17,674 nucleotides of DNA from Pseudomonadota bacterium (lineage in GTDB: Bacteria; Pseudomonadota; Alphaproteobacteria; Rhizobiales; Devosiaceae). The stretch is from NCBI GenBank assembly GCA_023427545.1, contig JAEZBF010000235.1, positions 1 to 17,674 of the forward strand, written 5' to 3'. Position 1 is the first letter of the stretch. Each line of letters starts with the position of its first letter. The notes under the pieces are model-generated. The model was not told the origin of the DNA and did no database searches. It saw only the letters and a list, made by a program, of their open reading frames with translations. The translations under genes were made by a program, and so were the position numbers. Positions 1 to 6,903 of the stretch are shown here, piece after piece.

Positions 1-1346
1 CTCCAAACCATGATGGCGACCATCGCAAGTCCGAAGATCAGCATGCGGTACTGCACGGGATCGAAGCCCGGCCCGAAGATGTAGGACAGCCAGCCGATAT
101 TGCGCAGCATCTCGATGCCGCCGATCATCACCACCGAGGCGAAAACCACGCCGAGCTGCGAGCCGAGGCCGCCTAGCACGACGATGGCGAGGATGATCGC
201 CGATTCCAGGAAGGTGAAGCTTTCGGGCGAAACAAAGCCCTGGCGCGTGGCGAAGAACGAGCCGGCGAAACCGCCGAACATCGCCCCGATCGCGAACGCC
301 GTGAGCTTGGTGTTGGTCGTGTTGATGCCAAGCGAGCGACAGGCGATCTCGTCCTCGCGCAACGCTTCCCAGGCGCGGCCGATCGGCAGCCGCCTGAGCC
401 TGATCGTCACGATGCTGGTGATGATCGCGAGGATGAAGATGATGTAATAGAGGTAGATGAAGCGGTGGATCGTCGAGAACGGGATGCCGAGAAGTGCGGC
501 GACGCCGTTCTCGCCACGCTCGAACTCGTAGCCAAAGAAGGTCGGCTTCGGGATGCCGGAGATGCCGTTCGGCCCGCCGGTGAAGTCATACCAGTTGAGC
601 AGGACGACGCGGATGATCTCGCCGAAGGCGAGCGTCACGATCGCAAGGTAGTCGCCGCGCAGGCGCAGCACCGGGAAGCCGAGTATCAGTCCCCAGAAGG
701 CTGCGAGGATGCCGGCGAGCGGCAGCGCGGTCCAGAAGCCGATCTCATCGAAATGGGTGGACAGCAGCGCGAAGGAGTACGCGCCGACCGCGTAGAACGC
801 GACGTAGCCGAGGTCGAGGAGCCCGGCGAGGCCGACGACGATGTTCAGCCCCCAGCCGAGCATGATGTAGGTCATGATCAGGATCGCCAGATCGATGAGC
901 TGTCGCTGCTGCGGCGCGAAGAACGTCGTGATGATGAAGGGCAGCGTCGCCGCGACGAGGAACAGCGCGATCGAGAGGTAGCGGCCGAGCCCCGGTATGG
1001 TCGGCAGGCTCGCGCCGGCGCCTGAGAACATACGCGTGACCGGCCTGTCGGTCTTCCAGACGAAGAGGTTGAGCGCGAGCCGCACGGCGAAGACGATGGC
1101 GATGGCCGAGAACCAGAGCGTCCAGCGCGTGGTGATCGCCAGCCCGCCAGGAGCAATGTCTGTGCGCAGCGCCAGGAAGAAGAAGCCGAGCACGGCCGCG
1201 AGGAAGGCCGCGATGGCCGCATCCTTGAGCGAGGCGGCGAGGTCGATACCGCCGCCCTGCGCGCGCAGCGGCTCGTTGGCGCGCCGCTCGCGCTCTCGCT
1301 GAGCGCCGACGGGGTGGGTCTGTGCCGAAGGTGCCGTGGTCGCCAT
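1..1346 (-). CDS. livM: Branched-chain amino-acid-type ABC transporter permease LivM (3' end cut by window edge)
   Basis: This is the second inner-membrane permease of a high-affinity Liv-type (HAAT) ABC importer. It pairs with LivH and would need LivG, LivF and a periplasmic binding protein, none of which is in the window. I translated it directly: 448 codons are open from an ATG at 1346 to the left edge, and probably only some 15-20 residues are missing. The N-terminus is polar (about 35 residues), followed by many hydrophobic segments. Family-typical stretches include GWGLNIVVGLAGLLDLGYVAFYAVGAY (quoted here only as a landmark starting GWGLN), LRLRGDYLAIVTLAFGE, and the cytoplasmic loop GRAWEALREDEIACRSLGI that contacts the ATPase. 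The start codon overlaps the livH stop by one base (TGATG), so the two are translationally coupled. Substrate cannot be read from the sequence. Leucine/isoleucine/valine is the family default, but amides, other amino acids or hydroxyproline are possible given the upstream hyp genes. Confidence 0.93.
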   Translation of the reverse strand, partial: MATTAPSAQTHPVGAQRERERRANEPLRAQGGGIDLAASLKDAAIAAFLAAVLGFFFLALRTDIAPGGLAITTRWTLWFSAIAIVFAVRLALNLFVWKTDRPVTRMFSGAGASLPTIPGLGRYLSIALFLVAATLPFIITTFFAPQQRQLIDLAILIMTYIMLGWGLNIVVGLAGLLDLGYVAFYAVGAYSFALLSTHFDEIGFWTALPLAGILAAFWGLILGFPVLRLRGDYLAIVTLAFGEIIRVVLLNWYDFTGGPNGISGIPKPTFFGYEFERGENGVAALLGIPFSTIHRFIYLYYIIFILAIITSIVTIRLRRLPIGRAWEALREDEIACRSLGINTTNTKLTAFAIGAMFGGFAGSFFATRQGFVSPESFTFLESAIILAIVVLGGLGSQLGVVFASVVMIGGIEMLRNIGWLSYIFGPGFDPVQYRMLIFGLAMVAIMVW

Positions 1347-2275
1347 CACACCTTCTCCACTTCCGGCCGTCCGAGCAGCCCGGAGGGCAGGAAGATCAAC
1401 ACGATCGCAAGGATCGAGAAGGCGGCCACATCCTTGTACTCGATGGTGAAATAGCCCGACCAGAACACCTCGATCAGGCCGATGAGTAGGCCGCCGAGCA
1501 TGGCGCCGGGCAGCGAACCGATGCCGCCGAGCACGGCTGCCGTGAAGGCCTTAACCCCGGCGAGGAAGCCGATGTAGAAGTCGATGACACCATAGAGAAG
1601 CAGGAACATCAGGCCGGCCACTGCGGCGAGCGATGCGCCCATCACGAAGGTCAGCGAGATGGTGCGGTCGACATTGACGCCGAGCAGCGCGGCCATCTTG
1701 CGATCCTGCTCGCAGGCGCGCTGCGCACGACCGAGCGCCGTGCGGTTGATGATCAGCGTGAAGCCGGTCATCAGCACAAGCGTCGTGATGATGATGATCA
1801 TCTGCATGTAGGAAAGCTGCACGACGATGGTGCCGCTCTCCGTCGATCCCTGCATCAGCGTGATGCCGCCCTGGATCTGCGGCGGCAGCGGCTTGACGCG
1901 CGCGCCCTGGGTGATCTGCACGAAGTTCTGAAGCACGATAGACATGCCAATGGCGGTGATCAGCGGCGCCAGCCGGAAAGAGCCACGCAGCGGCCGGTAT
2001 GCGACCCGCTCCACCGTCCACCCCCACGCTGCCGTGAACAGCATCGCGATGATGAGAACGATCAGCAGCACCACCGGCAGGAAGGCGAAACCCAGGACCG
2101 ACGTCAGGATCAGGAACACCGACAGCGCGATGAACGACCCGATCATGAAGATGTCGCCATGGGCGAAGTTGATCATGCCTATGATGCCGTAGACCATCGT
2201 GTAGCCGATGGCGATCAGGCCGTAGATGGATCCCAGCGTCAGCCCGTTGATGAGCTGCTGCAAGAAATACTCCAT
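1346..2275 (-). CDS. livH: Branched-chain amino-acid-type ABC transporter permease LivH
   Basis: This is the first permease of a Liv-type ABC importer, 309 residues, the usual length for LivH. The N-terminus carries the family signature: LINGLTLGSIYGLIAIGYTM followed by a segment with INFAHGD at about residues 36-42. The cytoplasmic coupling loop reads TALGRAQRACEQDRKMAALLG, and the late segment GVKAFTAAVLGGIGSLPGAMLGG is also typical. The protein is almost wholly hydrophobic, with about eight membrane spans. The ATG at 2275 is preceded by a good Shine-Dalgarno (GAGGGGAG, a few bases upstream on the minus strand). livM follows with a one-base overlap. A 281 bp gap separates it from the hydroxyproline epimerase gene upstream on the same strand, so it may have its own promoter (see 2473-2501) or be partly read through from the hyp operon. 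Confidence 0.95.
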   Translation of the reverse strand: MEYFLQQLINGLTLGSIYGLIAIGYTMVYGIIGMINFAHGDIFMIGSFIALSVFLILTSVLGFAFLPVVLLIVLIIAMLFTAAWGWTVERVAYRPLRGSFRLAPLITAIGMSIVLQNFVQITQGARVKPLPPQIQGGITLMQGSTESGTIVVQLSYMQMIIIITTLVLMTGFTLIINRTALGRAQRACEQDRKMAALLGVNVDRTISLTFVMGASLAAVAGLMFLLLYGVIDFYIGFLAGVKAFTAAVLGGIGSLPGAMLGGLLIGLIEVFWSGYFTIEYKDVAAFSILAIVLIFLPSGLLGRPEVEKV

Positions 2276-2298
2276 GGACTCTCCCCTCGGACGCCTGC

Positions 2299-2310
2299 GC
2301 CCTGCAGGGC
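2299..2310. repeat. 12-bp perfect palindrome in livH leader
   Basis: GCCCTGCAGGGC is a perfect 12-bp palindrome 24 bases upstream of the livH start codon, just before its Shine-Dalgarno. It could be an operator or an RNA hairpin in the leader, but GC-rich palindromes of this size also arise by chance in such DNA. No known regulator is recognised. Confidence 0.3.
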
Positions 2311-2420
2311 GGCGCCACCAGTACCTGTTCCCCTCCGGCTCCGGCGATGGTGGCGACGTCGTTTTGCTGGTCCGGCAGGACCTGCATGCGTCGCTCTTGG
2401 CCTCGCCTGGCCGGAATTTC

Positions 2421-2450
2421 TTGCACGAAGCTAGCAGCGGCTCCGTGCAA
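2421..2450. repeat. Inverted repeat TTGCACG-N16-CGTGCAA upstream of livH
   Basis: Two perfect 7-base arms (TTGCACG at 2421-2427 and CGTGCAA at 2444-2450) are separated by 16 bases, within the non-coding stretch between the epimerase gene and livH. The spacing places the arm centres about two helical turns apart, as for a dimeric regulator. It lies just downstream of the candidate promoter at 2473-2501. Seen directly; function is inferred. Confidence 0.4.
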
Positions 2451-2472
2451 TGTCATGTTGTTCCAGCCGCCA

Positions 2473-2501
2473 CTTATAGGCGAGTGGATTGCTGCTGTCC
2501 C
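2473..2501 (-). promoter_or_regulatory. Candidate sigma-70 promoter for livHM
   Basis: On the minus strand GGGACA (2501-2496) and TATAAG (2478-2473) are separated by 17 bases. The -10 matches the consensus at five of six positions; the -35 matches at four. A short inverted repeat, CCACT (2470-2474) and AGTGG (2483-2487), straddles the -10 and might be an operator. This suggests livHM can be transcribed separately from the hyp genes upstream. No experimental support can be drawn from sequence alone. Confidence 0.4.
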
Positions 2502-2556
2502 GCATCATGTTGCGCTGCAACCATTTCATGATCATCAGTTCGCGGCATCCGATGGT

Positions 2557-3555
2557 TCACTTCACCACGAAGCCATGGGCGAACGGATCGCGGTCATCGA
2601 TGAAGATCGTGTTGTGGCCCGTCTGCCGCGCCCAGCCGCCGATGGAGGGAACAATTCCGTCGCGGTTTCCGACGCGTGCTGAGCGCTCCACCCTGCCGCT
2701 GAAGAGCGAGCCGATGATTGATTCGTGCACGAAGGCGTCCCCAACCTTGAGATGGCCCTTCGCGGCAAGCTGCGCCATGCGCGCCGAGGTACCGGTGCCG
2801 CATGGAGAGCGGTCGATCGCCTTGTCGCCGTAGAACACCGCATTGCGGGCGTGGGCGCCGGCTACGGTCGGGTCGCCGGTCCAGAGGATGTGCGACAGTC
2901 CGCGAATCGCGGGCTGCTCCGGATGTACGAACTCGTACCGCTCGTTCAGCCGGCGTCGCAGTTCGGGGCTCATGGAAACGAGATCGCCGGCGGTGAAGTC
3001 GGCCATGTCTCGGTAGTTCGGCTGCGGCTCAACGATGGCGTAGAAATTCCCGCCATAGGCGACGTCGACCCTGATCGGACCAAGGCGCGGACAATCGACC
3101 TCAAGCCCTTCCGAGTGCAGGAAGGAGGGCACGTTTGTAATGCGCACCTCCTCCACATATTCGCCCTCCATGCGGTATTCCGCGACCACGCGGCCGGCCG
3201 GCACATCGAGCTTCAGCCGGCCCGACTGCCTGCCCTTCACTAGCCCGTTCTCGACCGCGAAGGTGATCGTGCCGATCGTGCCGTGGCCGCACATGGCCAG
3301 GCATCCGGAGGTTTCGATGAACAGGATCGCGACGTCGCCGTCGTCCGTCGTCGGCGGATACAGGAACGAACCCGACATCATGTCGTGTCCGCGGGGCTCG
3401 AACATCAGCCCGGTTCGGATCCAGTCATACTCGCGCTCGAAATGGGCGCGCTTCTCGATCATCGTGGCGCCTTCAAGCCGCGGCGCGCCGCCCGTGACCA
3501 GGCGCACAGGGTTGCCGCAGGTGTGGCCGTCTATGCAGGAAAAGGTGTGCCGCAT
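2557..3555 (-). CDS. hypRE: 4-hydroxyproline 2-epimerase (proline racemase family, HypRE type)
   Basis: The enzyme interconverts trans-4-hydroxy-L-proline and cis-4-hydroxy-D-proline, the entry step of hydroxyproline catabolism, in the cytoplasm. The protein has 332 residues, normal for the family. It opens with FSCIDGHTCGNPVRLV. The two acid/base cysteines of a true racemase/epimerase are both present: Cys89 in MCGHGTIG and Cys252 in DRSPCGTGTS. That argues against the related trans-3-hydroxyproline dehydratases, which lack one of the two. The upstream reading frame extends 24 codons further, but that part overlaps the dehydrogenase gene and does not look like the family, so the ATG at 3555 is the start. 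It begins one base after the stop of the upstream dehydrogenase, implying translational coupling. Proline racemase activity is a less likely alternative, since the operon partners fit hydroxyproline. Confidence 0.93.
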   Translation of the reverse strand: MRHTFSCIDGHTCGNPVRLVTGGAPRLEGATMIEKRAHFEREYDWIRTGLMFEPRGHDMMSGSFLYPPTTDDGDVAILFIETSGCLAMCGHGTIGTITFAVENGLVKGRQSGRLKLDVPAGRVVAEYRMEGEYVEEVRITNVPSFLHSEGLEVDCPRLGPIRVDVAYGGNFYAIVEPQPNYRDMADFTAGDLVSMSPELRRRLNERYEFVHPEQPAIRGLSHILWTGDPTVAGAHARNAVFYGDKAIDRSPCGTGTSARMAQLAAKGHLKVGDAFVHESIIGSLFSGRVERSARVGNRDGIVPSIGGWARQTGHNTIFIDDRDPFAHGFVVK

Positions 3556-3556
3556 G

Positions 3557-4804
3557 TCAGAACCTGTCCGCCCTGAACGGGCCGATGTCGATGGGCATTT
3601 CCTCGCGCGAAACCAGCGCGCGGACAAGGCGGCCGGTTGCTGCGGCCTGCGTCAGGCCGAGATGACCGTGACCGAAGGCATAGACGACACTGGGGCTGGA
3701 GGAGGCCCGCCCGATCACCGGAAGTGAATCCGGCAGCGAAGGCCGGTAGCCCATCCATTCGCGGCCACCTTCGGTATCGAGACCGGGCAGGAACCGCGCC
3801 GCCTTCGCCAGCATCGCCTTCGACCGTGCATAGTTGGGGGGCAGGTCGAGCCCGCCGAGTTCAACGGCGCCGCCGACGCGGATGCCGGTTGAAAGCGGGG
3901 TGATGACGAAGCCATGGCCTGAGAAGATGAGTTGCCGGCGTACGTCGAAGGCACCAGCCGGCAGCGTCGTGTTGTAGCCCCTCTCCGTCTCGAGCGGCAC
4001 GCTGTCGCCAAGCTGGCGGGCCAGCCGATGCGACCATGCGCCGGCGCAGATGACGAGGGCGAGCCCGCTGTGCGTCGAGCCGTCTGCGAGACGCACGCTG
4101 GCGCCCGGCTCGGCCGGGCCTGCCGAAACCTTCTCTACGGTTCCGGGGACGAAGCGTGCGCCCAGCCTCTCGGCATGGGCCCATACCTCCTTGCCGAGGA
4201 GCCTGGGGTCGGACACCGTCTTCCATCCGGGGACGAAGGTGCCCTTCACGAAGGTCGATGACAGCCCCGGCTGCAGCGATGCCAGCTCTTCGCCGGCGAC
4301 GTGGCGGTAGGCAATGCCGAAGCGATCGCGCGCCGCCCAGCCTGTGAGCGATGCGCGGAACTCCTGCTCGCTTTCGTAGAGTTCCAGCGAGCCGTCCTCG
4401 CGCAGCATCGAACGCGTGCCGGAGCGCTCCAGCAGGGAGGTCCATTCCGCCTCGGCCAGGCGCATGAGCCCCGCCTGCGCGGCAAGACTGGCGTCATGGC
4501 GACCGGGTGACCCGGCGCGCCAGAATCGCCACAGCCAGGGGGCGAGTTTCGGCAGATAGGCCGGCGGCACCGACAGCGGACCAAGCGGGTCGCGCAGCCA
4601 GCGCGGCAGGTTCCGGATCATGCCCTTCTGGGCGAGCGGCAGCACATCGGAGAAGGCAAGCGCTGAGGCATTGCCGGAGCTCGTTTCCTCCACGACGCCG
4701 GTCCGATCGATCACCGTCACCTGGTAGCCGGCCTCGGCGAGGTGCGCGGCTGCGCATACCCCGACGATGCCTGCGCCGACGATGATGACCGGGCCGCGTT
4801 TCAT
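3557..4804 (-). CDS. hypO: FAD-dependent D-hydroxyproline dehydrogenase (DadA-like, HypO type)
   Basis: This is a DAO-family flavoprotein of 415 residues. It is expected to oxidise cis-4-hydroxy-D-proline to pyrroline-4-hydroxy-2-carboxylate and pass electrons to the respiratory chain. The N-terminal Rossmann FAD motif is VIIVGAGIVGVCAAAHLAEA (GAGIVG at residues 10-15), closed by an acidic residue in VTVID. It continues with SSGNASALAFSDVLPLAQ, as in DadA-like enzymes. The C-terminus carries GYRPSLPDSLPVIG and AFGHGHLGLTQAAATGRL, the second FAD-contacting region typical of hydroxy-D-proline and D-amino-acid dehydrogenases. The ATG at 4804 has a good Shine-Dalgarno (GAGGGGAG). It lies 22 bases after the deaminase stop and one base before the epimerase start. 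Taken alone it could be called a D-amino-acid dehydrogenase; the operon decides the specific call. It is the single-subunit type, not the multi-subunit LhpBEF type. Confidence 0.88.
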   Translation of the reverse strand: MKRGPVIIVGAGIVGVCAAAHLAEAGYQVTVIDRTGVVEETSSGNASALAFSDVLPLAQKGMIRNLPRWLRDPLGPLSVPPAYLPKLAPWLWRFWRAGSPGRHDASLAAQAGLMRLAEAEWTSLLERSGTRSMLREDGSLELYESEQEFRASLTGWAARDRFGIAYRHVAGEELASLQPGLSSTFVKGTFVPGWKTVSDPRLLGKEVWAHAERLGARFVPGTVEKVSAGPAEPGASVRLADGSTHSGLALVICAGAWSHRLARQLGDSVPLETERGYNTTLPAGAFDVRRQLIFSGHGFVITPLSTGIRVGGAVELGGLDLPPNYARSKAMLAKAARFLPGLDTEGGREWMGYRPSLPDSLPVIGRASSSPSVVYAFGHGHLGLTQAAATGRLVRALVSREEMPIDIGPFRADRF

Positions 4805-4826
4805 CCGCGCGTCTCCCCTCGACGGC

Positions 4827-5720
4827 TCAGATCGCGGGAAGCACAGGGCGCGTCGAAAGCGCGTCGGTGATGACCTTCTCCACCTGCGCCCGCCGCGCGC
4901 CGGAAAGCGGAAGGCGGGGCATGCGCACGCGATCGTTGGAACCGATTGCGTGGACCTCCGCGAGCTTGATGTTCTGGACCAGGTAGGTCGACACGTCGTG
5001 GTCGTGGAGCGGGCGGAACCAGCGGTAGATGGCGAGGGCCTCCTCGCGCCGCCCAGCCTGCATCAGCCGGTAGATCGCGACGGTTTCCTTGGGGAAGGCC
5101 GTCACCAGACCGGCGACCCAGCCGACCGCGCCCACGGACAGCGCTTCGAATGCCAGATTGTCGACGCCGGTCAGCACGGCAAAGCGGTCGCCGAACACAT
5201 TGAAGATTTCGGTTGTGCGGCGGATATCGTCCGAGGATTCCTTCACCGCGACGAACAGGTCGTCAGAGGCGAGCTCGGCCATGACATCGACGGTGACGTC
5301 GACGCGGTAGGCCAGCCGGTTGGAGTAGATCATGACCGGAAGGCCGCCGGCCTGCGCCACGGCCTTGAGGGTGGCGACCGTCTCTTCCGGATTGGTGTGG
5401 TAGATCGGGGACGGCACGACCATGAGCCCGTCGGCGCCGGCCTTGGCAGCACGCCGCGCCAGCGCGGCGCCGTCGCGGGTCGCAGCCTCGTTGATGGTCA
5501 TCAGCACCGGCCGGGTGCCCGCAATCTTTCGCGCGGTGGCAAAGACCTCGAGCTTCTCGTCATGGCTGAGCATTGGCCCCTCGCCCAGCGAGCCGCAGAC
5601 GATGATCCCGTCGCAGCCGGCATCCATCTGCAGCCCGAAGCAGCGCTCCATCTCGGCATGGTCGAGCCGGTCGTCAGCCGTGAACTTGGTGGTGACCGCC
5701 GGAAGAACGCCTGACCACAT
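4827..5720 (-). CDS. hypD: Pyrroline-4-hydroxy-2-carboxylate deaminase (DapA/NAL family, HypD type)
   Basis: This class I aldolase-fold lyase of the dihydrodipicolinate synthase/N-acetylneuraminate lyase family has 297 residues. It is expected to convert pyrroline-4-hydroxy-2-carboxylate to 2-oxoglutarate semialdehyde plus ammonia. The Schiff-base lysine is Lys160 in FVAVKESS, and the conserved tyrosine is Tyr132 in MIYSNR. GSLGEG at residues 43-48 takes the place of the family GTTGE loop. The open frame runs 33 codons further upstream, but that part is translated operator DNA (YISDIS and similar). The ATG at 5720 has a perfect AGGAGG at 5731-5726, so it is taken as the start. It is the first gene of the hyp operon, controlled from the divergent region with the GntR gene. 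DapA proper is unlikely given these neighbours. Confidence 0.88.
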   Translation of the reverse strand: MWSGVLPAVTTKFTADDRLDHAEMERCFGLQMDAGCDGIIVCGSLGEGPMLSHDEKLEVFATARKIAGTRPVLMTINEAATRDGAALARRAAKAGADGLMVVPSPIYHTNPEETVATLKAVAQAGGLPVMIYSNRLAYRVDVTVDVMAELASDDLFVAVKESSDDIRRTTEIFNVFGDRFAVLTGVDNLAFEALSVGAVGWVAGLVTAFPKETVAIYRLMQAGRREEALAIYRWFRPLHDHDVSTYLVQNIKLAEVHAIGSNDRVRMPRLPLSGARRAQVEKVITDALSTRPVLPAI

Positions 5721-5747
5721 GATGGCCTCCTGATCTGATATATCACT

Positions 5748-5777
5748 GATATATCTGTGATCGACAACGATTGTCAA
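5748..5777 (-). promoter_or_regulatory. Promoter of the hyp operon
   Basis: On the minus strand a consensus TTGACA (5777-5772) is followed after 18 bases by TATATC (5753-5748). The -10 is embedded in the inner-left GATATATC operator. Transcription would start near 5741, inside the outer-left site, leaving a leader of about 20 bases with AGGAGG before the hypD ATG. Operator occupancy would block RNA polymerase directly. Confidence 0.7.
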
Positions 5778-5800
5778 GCGCGTTTCGCCCCTGATATATC
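5771..5800 (+). promoter_or_regulatory. Promoter of the gntR regulator gene
   Basis: TTGTCA (5771-5776) is followed after 18 bases by TATATC (5795-5800), the exact mirror image of the hyp promoter. Its -35 overlaps the opposing -35 (TTGTCAA, 5771-5777). The -10 lies in the right GATATATC operator. Transcription would start near 5807, giving a leader of under 20 bases. The slightly weaker -35 (TTGTCA against TTGACA) would fit lower expression of a regulator. Confidence 0.6.
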
Positions 5801-5823
5801 TGTCGCATATCAGGAGCACTGGA

Positions 5824-6465
5824 ATGGAAGTGCAGGAAGCGGCGACTGCGCGCGCCTATCGTTCGCTGGAACGGCTCATCGTGACGCTGGAGCTCGCGCC
5901 GGGCAGCATCGCCACCGAGGGCGCGCTGGTGGAGCGCGTGGGGCTTGGGCGGACACCGGTTCGCGAGGCGATCCAGCGGCTGGCCTGGGAGGGCCTCCTG
6001 GAAGTGCGCCCGCGCGCCGGCATCGCGGTCGCGCCCCTGCATGCGGCAGACTGGCGCCGTGTCCTCGATGCGCGCCGCGGCGTCGAGGTCATCCTGGCGC
6101 GCTCGGCCGCGCGGCTGGCGACCGACGCGGCAGCGGCCGCGTTCAACGAATGCGCGCTGTCGATGCAGAAGGCGGTGGTCACCGGCAACGTGGTCTCGTT
6201 CCTGGAAGCCGACAAGGCGCTGGACGAAGCGATCGCGTCAGCCGCCGACAATCCGTTCGCCGCGCGACTGGCCGCGCCGCTCCAGACCCACAGCCGCAGG
6301 TTCTGGTTCCGCTACCAGGCCGATTCTGGGCTGGCGGATGCCGCCCTCGGCCATGTGCTCATGATCCGCGCGATCCTGGACGGGGACGAGGACGGCGCGG
6401 GCAAGCAGGCCGCCGACCTGCTCGACCTGCTGGTGGCGAACGCCGAGGCCGCGGCAAGATCATGA
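5824..6465 (+). CDS. GntR-family transcriptional regulator, FCD (FadR) type
   Basis: The protein has 213 residues. The N-terminal winged helix-turn-helix covers about residues 12-70, with the recognition segment VGLGRTPVREAIQRLAWEGLLEV and a wing RPRAGIAVAPL. The rest is a short all-helical FCD ligand-binding domain. In that domain the usual D-x-x-F-H metal motif reads DKALDEAI, with Asp where the first His is common; HVLMIRAILDGDEDGA keeps a later His. The ATG at 5824 has AGGAG at 5812-5816. It is divergent from hypD and flanked by the symmetric operators, so it most likely senses hydroxyproline or a pathway intermediate and represses the hyp operon and itself. A longer overlapping frame starting at 5757 in another phase is not this gene. 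Ligand and direction of control are inferred. Confidence 0.9.
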   Translation: MEVQEAATARAYRSLERLIVTLELAPGSIATEGALVERVGLGRTPVREAIQRLAWEGLLEVRPRAGIAVAPLHAADWRRVLDARRGVEVILARSAARLATDAAAAAFNECALSMQKAVVTGNVVSFLEADKALDEAIASAADNPFAARLAAPLQTHSRRFWFRYQADSGLADAALGHVLMIRAILDGDEDGAGKQAADLLDLLVANAEAAARS

Positions 6466-6472
6466 ATGCAAA

Positions 6473-6493
6473 CGCCCCGCCATGAGCGGGGCG
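6473..6493. terminator. Hairpin terminator between convergent genes
   Basis: CGCCCCGC (6473-6480) and GCGGGGCG (6486-6493) form a perfect 8-bp stem with loop CATGA. It begins eight bases after the gntR stop and ends 28 bases before the stop of the convergent secreted-protein gene. Read on the minus strand it is followed by TTTGC; on the plus strand by AAAAGTT. It is more convincing for the minus-strand gene, but it may stop both. The T-tract is short. Confidence 0.6.
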
Positions 6494-6521
6494 AAAAGTT
6501 CTCAGGTCGGCAGATTGGTTT

Positions 6522-6860
6522 TTAGGCGTCGACGCCGATGATGACGCGCTGGCTGTCCCAGCCGTCGCCGGACGCCACGAGGCACGAATTGCCGTCGGTG
6601 CCCGTTGCCAGGATGGTCCAGGTGCCGGTATGCGAAACGAACACCTCGATGACGGCGTCCTTGTCGACCACGCCGACCGCCTGCGCCTCTTCCCGGAACT
6701 GATCGTGCAGCGCCTTAACCATCTCGTTGCGGCTGCCGCACACGGTGCCGGGCATCGCCTCCGCGCCCAGTTCGGGCTGCATCTGGGCCTCGGCTGTCGC
6801 AATCAGCGCGCCGGCACCAAGCGAAGCGGCAGCGGCGATGGCAATGGCGATCTTCCTCAT
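6522..6860 (-). CDS. Small secreted protein of unknown function with two cysteines
   Basis: The protein has 112 residues with a clear Sec signal peptide: MRK, a hydrophobic Ala/Ile-rich core, and a likely cleavage site AEA/Q after residue 25. The mature part of about 87 residues has two cysteines, Cys41 (in TVCGSR) and Cys93 (in GNSCLVA), well placed for a periplasmic disulfide. The order is CGSRNEMVKALHDQFREEAQ, then a probable beta-rich part with GTWTILATGTDGNSCLVASGDGW. I recall small alphaproteobacterial proteins of unknown function with this layout but cannot name a domain. The ATG at 6860 is chosen over one eight codons upstream because AAGGAG lies at the right distance and the signal peptide starts there. 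It stands alone, convergent with gntR and codirectional with mmsA behind a terminator. Confidence 0.82.
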   Translation of the reverse strand: MRKIAIAIAAAASLGAGALIATAEAQMQPELGAEAMPGTVCGSRNEMVKALHDQFREEAQAVGVVDKDAVIEVFVSHTGTWTILATGTDGNSCLVASGDGWDSQRVIIGVDA

Positions 6861-6888
6861 GGTCCGTCTCCTTGGCCGCAGCACAAAG

Positions 6889-6903
6889 CGGCCCCAGGGG
6901 CCG
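6889..6903. repeat. Perfect dyad CGGCCCC-A-GGGGCCG upstream of the secreted-protein gene
   Basis: Two 7-base arms around a single A lie 29 bases upstream of the ATG at 6860. Two further perfect palindromes lie behind it, GGAATTCC (6941-6948) and TTTCGCGAAA (6953-6962). Together they fill the 177 bp between this gene and the mmsA terminator. They may be operators; no regulator is recognised. Confidence 0.3.

Larger units (their letters stand above)
5735..5813. promoter_or_regulatory. Two-fold symmetric operator region between hypD and gntR
   Basis: GATATATC occurs three times, at 5737-5744, 5748-5755 and 5793-5800. The first two are 11 bp apart, about one helical turn. CTGATATATCTGT is a 13-bp direct repeat at 5746-5758 and 5791-5803. 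Outer arms CTGATAT (5735-5741) and ATATCAG (5807-5813) mirror one another around position 5774, as do the inner GATATATC sites. The right outer arm runs into the Shine-Dalgarno of the regulator gene (AGGAG, 5812-5816), and the left copies cover the start region of the hyp transcript. These are the expected binding sites of the divergent GntR-family protein, giving repression of the operon and autoregulation. That last step is inference. Confidence 0.8.

Noticed and set aside
4767..5714. A 315-codon open frame on the plus strand over hypD
   Set aside because: Shadow of hypD in the opposite strand; no recognisable family and composition unlike a real protein.
5721..5819. N-terminal extension of HypD by 33 codons
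   Set aside because: It translates the operator and promoter DNA; AGGAGG sits correctly for the ATG at 5720.
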